From: Lachnospiraceae bacterium
GTDB lineage: Bacteria; Bacillota; Clostridia; Lachnospirales; Lachnospiraceae
NCBI GenBank assembly: GCA_017437065.1
Contig: JAFSBX010000110.1
Coordinates: 1-39,144 of the forward strand
Length of the DNA: 39,144 bases
Direction of reading: 5' to 3'
Position 1 is the first letter of the stretch. Each line of letters begins with the position of its first letter. The position numbers were made by a program, and so were the translations under genes. The notes beneath the pieces were generated by a model. It was given only the letters and a program-made list of their open reading frames with translations, did no database searches and was not told the DNA's origin. Below, in pieces: positions 32,523-39,144 of this stretch.

Positions 32523-35138
32523 TTACTGCTTTTTCATGTCCCTTATTCCCTTAAATCCCTGAATAAGTATCGTAGGTATCACAGCCAATCCCACAATCCA
32601 TAACACCTGACTTAACACTAAATCCGAAATAATAAACAATCCATGCATAAACGGCACAAATAACACAAATGCAAGCAACAACACACCTGTAGCAAATGCT
32701 GCCAGACTCCACTTATTACTTCCAAGACCTATTTTGAAAATAGACACTTCACTTCTACAGTTAAATCCATGGAAGAGACGTGCAAGGGTCAATGTAGAAA
32801 ATGCCATGGTACTTGCTGTCTTCGAATCTACCTCTAATCCCATATAAAAAGCTACCAAAGTAACAACCGCAATCAATAATCCATACGCCAGTAATCTTAA
32901 GGAAAACTCTTTTGTAAAGATTCCTGTTTTCGGATCTCTTGGTTTGTTTTTCAAAAGCATTTTATCGGAAGGCTCCATACCAATTGCCAGTGCCGGTAAG
33001 GAGTCTGTCAAAAGGTTAATAAACAACAAATGTACCGGTTCAAACGGCGTGTCCAATGCCATAATGGAACAGAATAAAACTACGATAATTGCAGCCAGGT
33101 TACCTGATAACAGGAACTGTATTGCATTTAAAATGTTTCTGTATACATTTCTACCGTTCAATACAGCTTTCATAATCGTTGCAAAGTTATCATCCGCCAA
33201 AATCATTGCAGATGCATCCTTGGAAACTTCTGTACCCGTAATTCCCATTGCAACACCGATATCTGCCTTTTTCAAAGCCGGTGCATCATTTACACCATCA
33301 CCTGTCATAGACACAATATTTCCTTTTTTCTGCCATGCATCCACGATTCGAATTTTGTTTTCCGGTGAAACTCTGGCATATACGGAAATTTTTTCTAAGT
33401 TTTTATCCAGTTCTTCTTCTGTCATTTTGTCCAGTTCCTGACCGGTTACAGACATATCTCCGTCTCTGTATATACCTATCTGTTTTGCAATTGCAGTGGC
33501 AGTTACTTTATGGTCTCCGGTAATCATCACCGGTTTAACGCCTGCACTGATTGCATCCGCTACCGCACCAATGGACTCTTCTCTTGGCGGGTCAATCATG
33601 GAAACAAGCCCGATAAATGTATATCCGTATTCGTTATCAACAGATAAACTTTCCTTTTCGCTTGACTCTCTGTATGCAAATGCCAAAACTCTTAACCCAT
33701 TCTCAGAAAATACCTGATTTTGCTTTACAATCTTTTCCTTATCTTCTGCTGTGATAGCTCTTACCCCGTCACCGGTTGCAATACTGTCAATTCTGTCAAG
33801 CAACACATCCACTGCACCTTTGGTAAAGACGGTCGGCATACCATGTACTCTATATTTTGTACTCATGAGCTTTCGGTCAGAATCAAACGGTATTTCCTGC
33901 ATTCTGGGCATCATCTCACGAATATCTTCTTCGGATATACCTGCCAGCGTTAATCCGGCTTTTCTTGCCATGGATAACAGACAGGTTTCTGTCGGGTCAC
34001 CAATGTCTTTGCCTTCATTTATGGAAGAATCATTATTCAAAATTGCAATATATAATAAGTATCTGTGTAACTGCGAAGTTAAATCAAGCTCTTCCGGAAG
34101 TCTGCATTCTCCGTCTATATATACTTCTTTTACTGTCATTTTATTTTGTGTTAATGTTCCGGTTTTATCTGAACAGATAACAGATACACAACCAAGACTT
34201 TCTACTGCTTTTAAGTCTTTGATAATTGCATTATCGGCTGCCATTTTTCTTGTTCCCATTGCCTGAACAATCGTAACGATGGAACTAAGTGCTTCCGGAA
34301 TTGCAGCTACTGCCAGTGCAACGGCAAACATTAGGGAATCCAATACCGGCTCTTTTTGCCAAATTCTTAATCCGAATACAATTACACTGATAATCATAAT
34401 TACAATGGCAAGCTTTTTACTGAAATCATCCAAACTTACCTGTAACGGTGTTTTCTTGTTCTGGGTAGCATTCATAAGAGTGGCAATTTTTCCCATCTCT
34501 GTACCCATTCCTGTAGCTGTTACCAGGACATTTGCTCTACCATAGGTTACAAGACTTCCTGAAAAGACCATATTGCTTCTGTCACCTAAGGCAACTTCAT
34601 TTTCAATGACTTCATCTTTTTTATCTACATTTGTTGACTCACCTGTCAAAGAACTCTCATTTACCTGCAAGGAATAATTTGCAATAATTCTACCATCCGC
34701 AACAATCATATCTCCTGCTTCCAATAAAAGAACATCCCCCGGCACAATCTCCTTGGACAATACTTCTCTTTTATTACCATCCCTCAAAACCTTTGCCTTT
34801 GGTGATGACAGCTCTTTTAAAGAATCCAAGGATTTCTCTGCTTTGACATATTGTACGGTTCCCAAAATTGCATTTAATATGATTACTGCAAAAATTACAA
34901 TGGTACTTTCCACATTACCGGACAACATGGAAATAACTGCTGCCGCAATTAAGATGATAACAAGCAAATCTGCAAACTGTCCCAAGAAAACAGCAAAAAC
35001 ACTTTTTTTGCCATGCTCCTCTAATACATTTTCACCTTTTTCCAGTAATAACCGTTTCGCCTGTTCACTACTAAGTCCCGTTTCTTTACCATAGGTTTGG
35101 AATAATTCGTCTTTCTCTAATTGGTAAATTTCTTTCAT
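32523..35138 (-). CDS. P2-type cation-transporting ATPase under a manganese riboswitch
   Basis: Protein of 871 residues from the ATG at 35138 (AGAGGA 8 nt upstream). It has the N-terminal cation-ATPase domain, TGES (actuator loop), PEALSS in helix M4 (PEGLP-like in SERCA), the phosphorylation motif CSDKTGTLTQNKM, KGAVDVLL, TGDH, MTGDGVNDAPALK and NLLTDSLPALAIG in M6. Ten membrane helices are expected. These motifs make it a Ca2+-ATPase-like pump. The leader contains a yybP-ykoY riboswitch, which senses Mn2+, so export of Mn2+ (or Mn2+ and Ca2+) is the better guess, as for similarly controlled pumps in Lactococcus. Confidence 0.92.
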   Translation of the reverse strand: MKEIYQLEKDELFQTYGKETGLSSEQAKRLLLEKGENVLEEHGKKSVFAVFLGQFADLLVIILIAAAVISMLSGNVESTIVIFAVIILNAILGTVQYVKAEKSLDSLKELSSPKAKVLRDGNKREVLSKEIVPGDVLLLEAGDMIVADGRIIANYSLQVNESSLTGESTNVDKKDEVIENEVALGDRSNMVFSGSLVTYGRANVLVTATGMGTEMGKIATLMNATQNKKTPLQVSLDDFSKKLAIVIMIISVIVFGLRIWQKEPVLDSLMFAVALAVAAIPEALSSIVTIVQAMGTRKMAADNAIIKDLKAVESLGCVSVICSDKTGTLTQNKMTVKEVYIDGECRLPEELDLTSQLHRYLLYIAILNNDSSINEGKDIGDPTETCLLSMARKAGLTLAGISEEDIREMMPRMQEIPFDSDRKLMSTKYRVHGMPTVFTKGAVDVLLDRIDSIATGDGVRAITAEDKEKIVKQNQVFSENGLRVLAFAYRESSEKESLSVDNEYGYTFIGLVSMIDPPREESIGAVADAISAGVKPVMITGDHKVTATAIAKQIGIYRDGDMSVTGQELDKMTEEELDKNLEKISVYARVSPENKIRIVDAWQKKGNIVSMTGDGVNDAPALKKADIGVAMGITGTEVSKDASAMILADDNFATIMKAVLNGRNVYRNILNAIQFLLSGNLAAIIVVLFCSIMALDTPFEPVHLLFINLLTDSLPALAIGMEPSDKMLLKNKPRDPKTGIFTKEFSLRLLAYGLLIAVVTLVAFYMGLEVDSKTASTMAFSTLTLARLFHGFNCRSEVSIFKIGLGSNKWSLAAFATGVLLLAFVLFVPFMHGLFIISDLVLSQVLWIVGLAVIPTILIQGFKGIRDMKKQ

Positions 35139-35167
35139 AAAAACCATCCTCTCTTAAAGATATAAAT

Positions 35168-35193
35168 AAGGGAGTATGCCTGTGGACTCCCTT
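35168..35193 (-). promoter_or_regulatory. Small hairpin near the ATPase ribosome binding site
   Basis: AAGGGAGT and ACTCCCTT (minus strand) form an 8-bp stem about 15-20 nt upstream of the ribosome binding site. It may fine-tune initiation or mRNA stability. Confidence 0.4.
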
Positions 35194-35245
35194 TTCACAA
35201 GCATTTCATCACAAGCACAATCCGACTTCGCCGGATACACAAAAC

Positions 35246-35290
35246 AAAAAAGACCTTTTGTGTACAAATAGTATGTACACAAAAAGTCTT
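35246..35290 (-). terminator. Riboswitch-controlled terminator
   Basis: On the minus strand AAGACTTTTTGTGTACA, a seven-base loop and TGTACACAAAAGGTCTT followed by TTTTGTTTT. The 5' arm contains the bases that close the aptamer base helix, so aptamer and terminator exclude each other: metal binding should let transcription continue. Confidence 0.8.
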
Positions 35291-35380
35291 GTTTAACGCT
35301 CGTTACCTAGCCTCCGGTCTAATTTTAGACGTACTGACGAAAACTAGGACATGTTGTAACATGCAACTACTCCCTCTTTG
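35281..35380 (-). promoter_or_regulatory. yybP-ykoY (manganese) riboswitch aptamer
   Basis: The minus strand shows the conserved blocks in order: AAAGAGGGAGTAG at the 5' end, TTCGTCAGTACG, ACCGGAGGCTAGGTAACGAG, and ACAAGACTTTTT closing the base helix. These are the invariant parts of the Mn2+-sensing yybP-ykoY class. It sits between a promoter and a P-type ATPase, the usual setting. Confidence 0.85.
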
Positions 35381-35389
35381 ATGATAATA

Positions 35390-35418
35390 GTTTTACCATA
35401 GTAGTTTTTAATTGTCAA
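35390..35418 (-). promoter_or_regulatory. Promoter of the riboswitch-ATPase unit
   Basis: -35 TTGACA (35413-35418), a 17-nt spacer and -10 TAAAAC (35390-35395), placing the start of transcription just before the aptamer. Confidence 0.6.
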
Positions 35419-35475
35419 TTAAATTTCTGAGTTTGAAAAAAATCTTAACAGAAAACTTATATCAATGCTTCTTTT

Positions 35476-36495
35476 TTAGACATTCACTTCATTATGAAAT
35501 GTCTCCATTTTTTCCAGCGTATCAGCAATTTTATCAGCCAATGCTTTCTCATCCCCCATCTGCACAAACATAACTTGGTCGCTTTCTTCAAACAATTCTC
35601 TGTTTGCTTTATTCTCTCCCAAAATCATCTTTTTACCCATTTTTTGGTATATATATGCCTTGCCCGGAATGGTTCTGGTTGCTTTTTCAATTGAACTGTT
35701 AAAATGCCCGGCCAGACATAAATCCGCCATTCCAATATATTTTGCCAATTTATCTTGTGACAGCCATTTTATATATGTAATATTTTCCGATATCGGCATT
35801 ATTTTTTTCAAATTCTTATCCTTTATCGGACCAATAAAAAAGAAATGAAGCTTCGTCTCATCCTTCAAAATATTCATAACACGTAAAACCACATCCACAC
35901 CTTGCAAAGGAAATACACCTCCACAATATAACACCACAAACTTATTTCTTATACTCTTTGGTTTTTTCACATTCATTGGATAGTACAATGAATCATTTGC
36001 CTCAAGATACCATGTATGAACTTTTTTTTCCGGAACCTGAAATTGTTCTATAAAATATTTCCCATGTGCATTCGTGTCACAAAAAACGTAATCCGCGGCC
36101 ATCAGTGTTTTTTTATCTAAATAATATAGCAGCCTTCCTACCGTACTTTCTGCCGATACCCTTTTTCGGTCATAACACAATGTATCATACAACGAAATAA
36201 AAAAATCTATTATGACATTACTCTTTTTCCACTTCCATCCCCAAAAAGGCACAATCAACTGTGGAGCAAATCCAATAAAAACAGTATCAAAATCTTTTGT
36301 ACGTGTCAGGAGTATACGGACAAAAACGACCAACAGGCGAAAAAAATAATACTTATTGTACGAACCGATTACAACATATTCCTTTGCCCGTTCTTTCACT
36401 TTCTTAATTTCCTGCACATTCCTAATATAATCTAAATTTTTAGTGGTAATAAATAATACCTTTTTCTCCTTGAGAAAACTATCCCTGCCTTGCAT
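35476..36495 (-). CDS. GT4-type glycosyltransferase
   Basis: Protein of 339 residues with a GT-B layout: N-terminal KVLFITTKNLDYIRN, a middle cleft, FVVLYCGGVFPLQGVDVVLRVM at the start of the second Rossmann domain, and late IEKATRTIPGKAYIYQKMGKKMI with a following ENKANRELFE, where family 4 enzymes bind the nucleotide sugar. No membrane helix is evident. It starts directly after the stop of the GT2 gene, so the two are co-translated. It probably adds a sugar in a surface polysaccharide; the sugar is unknown. Confidence 0.8.
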   Translation of the reverse strand: MQGRDSFLKEKKVLFITTKNLDYIRNVQEIKKVKERAKEYVVIGSYNKYYFFRLLVVFVRILLTRTKDFDTVFIGFAPQLIVPFWGWKWKKSNVIIDFFISLYDTLCYDRKRVSAESTVGRLLYYLDKKTLMAADYVFCDTNAHGKYFIEQFQVPEKKVHTWYLEANDSLYYPMNVKKPKSIRNKFVVLYCGGVFPLQGVDVVLRVMNILKDETKLHFFFIGPIKDKNLKKIMPISENITYIKWLSQDKLAKYIGMADLCLAGHFNSSIEKATRTIPGKAYIYQKMGKKMILGENKANRELFEESDQVMFVQMGDEKALADKIADTLEKMETFHNEVNV

Positions 36496-37596
36496 TTATA
36501 CACTCTTTCCTCTTCTTTTTCCCCAGTTATATTGAATCATATTTAAACAGTGCATCAGATAAATCCCAAGTCCTATATTTGCTCTTCCCAGAATTACTAT
36601 AATTTTTAGTTTCCACTCTAAATTCCGAAGCTTTACATGTGCAAATGCTTCTCTATATGGACTTTGTCTCAGCACTGCCTTTAAATCCTTAATTTTTATC
36701 CTCACATTTTTTTCATTTTTCTGATTAAAGAAACATAATCTGCAACAAATAGTGAAGGATTTAATTACACGACAATAATATGTTTCCAGAAACAGTTTCC
36801 TTTCACATTTTTTTCCGGTATCTTTTATAAATGCATCTGACATATAATTTTGAAGATACTCAAAAACCCTGACATCCTGTTCTACTCGATTAGGTTTATA
36901 ACTATTTGTTATGGAGTTGATAACATATCTATAATGATAAATTATGTCTTTACAATAAACAACTTTGCGTGCAATTCCAAACGCTTCCACATTAAATACC
37001 ATGTCATCCAATACTTGCAATTCCTTCTGAAAGCAAATATGATTCTTGTCTAATATTTCTTTTCGATATACTTTATCCCAAGGTGCCGCCATCGGAGTTC
37101 CAATACAATACATTGCCTTTCTTTGCAGAGAATTAATCTCCGAATAATTGTGCCATACCTTATCCGTTGAAAAATGCTCCCATACTACTTCCCGGTTAGC
37201 ATAATTCTTCATGGCATCAAATATTATAATTTCAGCATCTCTATTTTCCCTGCACCGCCTATAAATATTAGCAAGGCTATTCTCTGCCAACCAATCATCC
37301 GAATCAACAAAATACAGCCATTCCCCTACCGCTTCTTGAATTCCGGTATTTCTTGCTTCCGCAGTTCCCTCGTTATTTTTATGAATCACCCGAAAATAAT
37401 CATATTTCAAAGCATATTTATCCGCTATCACTCCCGATCCGTCCGTTGAACCATCATCAATAATGATTGCTTCTACTTTGCCTTCACAACTCGAAACATT
37501 TTTCACAACACTTTCTAAACACTCTTCCAGATACTTTGAAACATTATATACAGGTATAATTAATGATAACCATTTACTCATAACGCTCGTTTCCAT
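36496..37596 (-). CDS. GT2-family glycosyltransferase
   Basis: Protein of up to 366 residues; a start at the second methionine (37581) is possible because neither has a strong ribosome binding site. GT-A fold: LSLIIPVYNVSKYLEECLESV, AIIIDDGSTDGSG, RNTGIQEAVGEWLYFVDSDDWL with the metal-binding DSDD. The C-terminal ~100 residues are basic and may lie on the membrane. It works on a lipid-linked or surface polysaccharide with its neighbours. Confidence 0.88.
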   Translation of the reverse strand: METSVMSKWLSLIIPVYNVSKYLEECLESVVKNVSSCEGKVEAIIIDDGSTDGSGVIADKYALKYDYFRVIHKNNEGTAEARNTGIQEAVGEWLYFVDSDDWLAENSLANIYRRCRENRDAEIIIFDAMKNYANREVVWEHFSTDKVWHNYSEINSLQRKAMYCIGTPMAAPWDKVYRKEILDKNHICFQKELQVLDDMVFNVEAFGIARKVVYCKDIIYHYRYVINSITNSYKPNRVEQDVRVFEYLQNYMSDAFIKDTGKKCERKLFLETYYCRVIKSFTICCRLCFFNQKNEKNVRIKIKDLKAVLRQSPYREAFAHVKLRNLEWKLKIIVILGRANIGLGIYLMHCLNMIQYNWGKRRGKSV

Positions 37597-37611
37597 CCGT
37601 CCACAACCGCT

Positions 37612-38364
37612 CTACAATTTCATAAAATCCATATAATGTTGTAAAACAGTTTCCGGTTCTCCCATTTCCTTCATTTGGCCTGCGTGAATCCATAATACAT
37701 CATCACATAATGCCTTTAGCGTGGATATATTATGTGACACAATAATCACAGTTCTCTTTTTGTCGTTAATCAGTTCCTTCATCTTTTCAAAACTTTTCTT
37801 TCTAAATCGCTCGTCACCAACACTAAGTACTTCATCCACCAACATAATATCCGTCTCTAACATGGCAGTAATTGAGAATGCCAATTTAGAATGCATTCCA
37901 CTGGAATATGTCCGTACCGGTCTGTCAATAAAATCACCAATTTCTGCAAACTCAATAATTTCATCCATCTTTTCAAGAATCTCTTTTTCTGAAAATCCCA
38001 GAAGCATTCCCGATAAAATAATATTATCCCGTCCGGATAAATCAACTTTAAATCCTACACCTAACGCAAGTAAAGAAACTGTATGATTATGTAAATTGAT
38101 TTCTCCAGCATTTGGCGTAAATACCCCGGCGATAGCACGAAGAAGTGTTGACTTTCCACTGCCATTCTGCCCGATAATGCCAAGAATTCCGCCTTCTTCT
38201 ATTTCAAATGACACATGCTTAACCGCTTCAAACACTTCCTCACTCACTTTTTTCTTAAAAAAAGTTTTTCGCACGGAAACATTATTCAGAATCCTATAAT
38301 TAATACAAACATCTCTTACTTCTATTGCAAGCTTTCTTTCTTCTCTCATCTCTTCCGTTTCCAT
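37612..38364 (-). CDS. Wzt/TagH-type polysaccharide export ATPase
   Basis: Protein of 250 residues. Walker A GIIGQNGSGKST, signature RTYSSGMHSKLAF and Walker B MLVDEVLSVGDERF follow the Wzt/TagH pattern (YSSGM and DEVLxVGD are typical of teichoic-acid and O-antigen exporters). The N-terminal NNVSVRKTFF insert is also typical. It lacks the extra carbohydrate-binding domain of some Wzt proteins. The permease partner is not in the window and presumably lies to the right. Its start overlaps the stop of the truncated glycosyltransferase by 19 nt. Confidence 0.9.
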   Translation of the reverse strand: METEEMREERKLAIEVRDVCINYRILNNVSVRKTFFKKKVSEEVFEAVKHVSFEIEEGGILGIIGQNGSGKSTLLRAIAGVFTPNAGEINLHNHTVSLLALGVGFKVDLSGRDNIILSGMLLGFSEKEILEKMDEIIEFAEIGDFIDRPVRTYSSGMHSKLAFSITAMLETDIMLVDEVLSVGDERFRKKSFEKMKELINDKKRTVIIVSHNISTLKALCDDVLWIHAGQMKEMGEPETVLQHYMDFMKL

Positions 38365-39144
38365 ATCTTTGTAATAATTTTTCTCGGCACATATGTTAAT
38401 GCTAACCCCAGCTTGTAGGAATATGCATTATTTACACGGTCAAACTCTCTCGTAGCATCCTCATATTTCCTTTTTATATCAATTAATCCACTTTTCTCAC
38501 TGTTCAGTTTTTCTATTTCTTTTTTCGCATCTTCATATTTCTTTTTTACTTCAATTAATCCACTTTTCTCACTGTTCAGTTTTTCTATTTCTTTTTTCGC
38601 ATCCTCATACTTCTTTTTTACTTCAATTAATCCACTTTTCTCATTATTCAGTGTTTCTATTCCTATTCGATAATACTCAAGCAGCGTATTCCACATAATA
38701 TCTTCTGCCGGCTCAATTGACACATTGCTTGTCGGGTTTTCCATACTCTCAATGATTTCTTTCCACCTAGCCTGATAATCATACTGTCTTATCCACTCTG
38801 TGCTTTTATACGCTTCCTCTCCGTATTCCACCAACTGCGCTTTATCCTGTGCAATCCTAATGATTTTTTCTGCCGCAGCATTGATATCTCCCATACCAAC
38901 GGTAAAGCAGCCTCTCTTATCTTTGTTATAGGCAAGATAAGGCAAGTCATACATCACACAGGGTATTTTCGAAATCTTACTTTCCAACAATACTAATGGA
39001 AAGCCTTCATATTCCGATGTTACCAAATGCAGGTCTGCCATCGCATAATACGGCTCCACATCCGTTTGGTATCCACAAAATTCTATTTGATTCAGTATAT
39101 CCATATCTGCCGCCAGACTAACCAATGAATCAAAATATTTCTCA
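38346..39144 (-). CDS. GT4-type glycosyltransferase with coiled-coil tail, cut by the window edge
   Basis: Only the last 266 codons are present; the frame is open to the right edge. The first ~110 visible residues are the end of a GT4 domain: FCGYQTDVEPYYAMADLHLVTSEYEGFPLVLLESKISKIP, with the E-G-F-x-x-x-x-L-E motif that binds the nucleotide. From about residue 160 a tandem 24-residue repeat (EKSGLIEVKKKYEDAKKEIE and KLNS) forms a long coiled coil, ending with a basic tail KIITKIWKRKR. The coil may hold a multi-enzyme complex together. First of the visible polysaccharide genes. Confidence 0.85.
   Translation of the reverse strand, partial: EKYFDSLVSLAADMDILNQIEFCGYQTDVEPYYAMADLHLVTSEYEGFPLVLLESKISKIPCVMYDLPYLAYNKDKRGCFTVGMGDINAAAEKIIRIAQDKAQLVEYGEEAYKSTEWIRQYDYQARWKEIIESMENPTSNVSIEPAEDIMWNTLLEYYRIGIETLNNEKSGLIEVKKKYEDAKKEIEKLNSEKSGLIEVKKKYEDAKKEIEKLNSEKSGLIDIKRKYEDATREFDRVNNAYSYKLGLALTYVPRKIITKIWKRKR
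38464..38660 (-). repeat. 72-bp tandem repeat encoding a coiled coil
   Basis: Two almost identical 72-bp units and a third, more diverged one encode 24-residue heptad-like repeats in the glycosyltransferase tail. The near identity at DNA level points to recent slippage or duplication and to possible length variation between strains. Confidence 0.8.

Noticed and set aside
33751-34266. A 171-codon plus-strand open frame
   Set aside because: It is antisense to the P-type ATPase core (including the DKTGT region) and has no start signal.
1-39144. CRISPR array, prophage or insertion sequence as an explanation for the left region
   Set aside because: No spaced direct-repeat array, transposase, integrase, terminase, portal or capsid motif was found; the phage-like parts are limited to tube, sheath and spike.

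Overview
The window looks like a spore-forming, low-GC gut Firmicute, most likely a Lachnospiraceae-type Clostridium relative. The evidence is AT-rich non-coding DNA, strong AGGAGG-type ribosome binding sites, dipicolinate synthase genes, a YtvI-like sporulation membrane protein, Agr and LytTR regulators, a secreted pullulanase and a bile salt hydrolase. No rRNA, tRNA, CRISPR array or insertion sequence was seen.

Left third (1-13212), all on the minus strand. This is the most unusual part. Read in the direction of transcription it holds a LytTR response regulator and a GHKL sensor kinase (agrA, agrC), then a 48-residue cyclic autoinducer precursor (agrD) and its processing protease (agrB). 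AgrB overlaps by 47 nt a membrane VWA-domain protein. There follow a 726-residue protein that I read as a contractile sheath, two paralogous tail-tube/Hcp-like proteins, a J-domain protein, an Imm11-like protein, and a PAAR-like (DUF4280) spike fused to a SleB-type cell wall hydrolase. Next come a membrane-anchored candidate immunity protein and a zone of decayed genes. That zone includes a frameshifted GH19 muramidase/chitinase remnant whose stop codon overlaps the start of an RsiV-like (DUF4163/DUF3298) membrane protein. My interpretation is a quorum-sensing-linked contractile injection system with a turnover zone of effector and immunity genes at its 3' end. Baseplate, VgrG/gp5-type hub, tape measure and AAA+ ATPase are not in the window. 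The system is therefore either split over several loci or only partly recognised here.

Middle (13439-26934). An XRE regulator diverges from agrA. A membrane-tethered type I pullulanase follows on the minus strand. Divergent from it are spoVFA-spoVFB (dipicolinate synthase), preceded by a sigma-K-like promoter, then asnB and a 47-residue membrane peptide. Converging on these are a small conserved protein, a DegV fatty-acid-binding protein and another small protein. A four-gene operon (ABC ATPase, ABC permease, LytTR regulator, DUF3021 membrane protein) has LytTR-style direct repeats just upstream of its promoter, which suggests autoregulation. A YtvI-like protein lies beyond it.

Right third (27005-39144), all minus. 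A histidine phosphatase gene is translationally coupled to a membrane TIR/beta-propeller protein. These are followed by a bile salt hydrolase, a DUF4097-type lipoprotein, and a P2-type cation ATPase whose leader carries a yybP-ykoY manganese riboswitch with a clear terminator. The right edge is part of a surface polysaccharide cluster: two glycosyltransferases, a Wzt/TagH-type ABC ATPase, and a truncated glycosyltransferase with a 72-bp repeat encoding a coiled coil.
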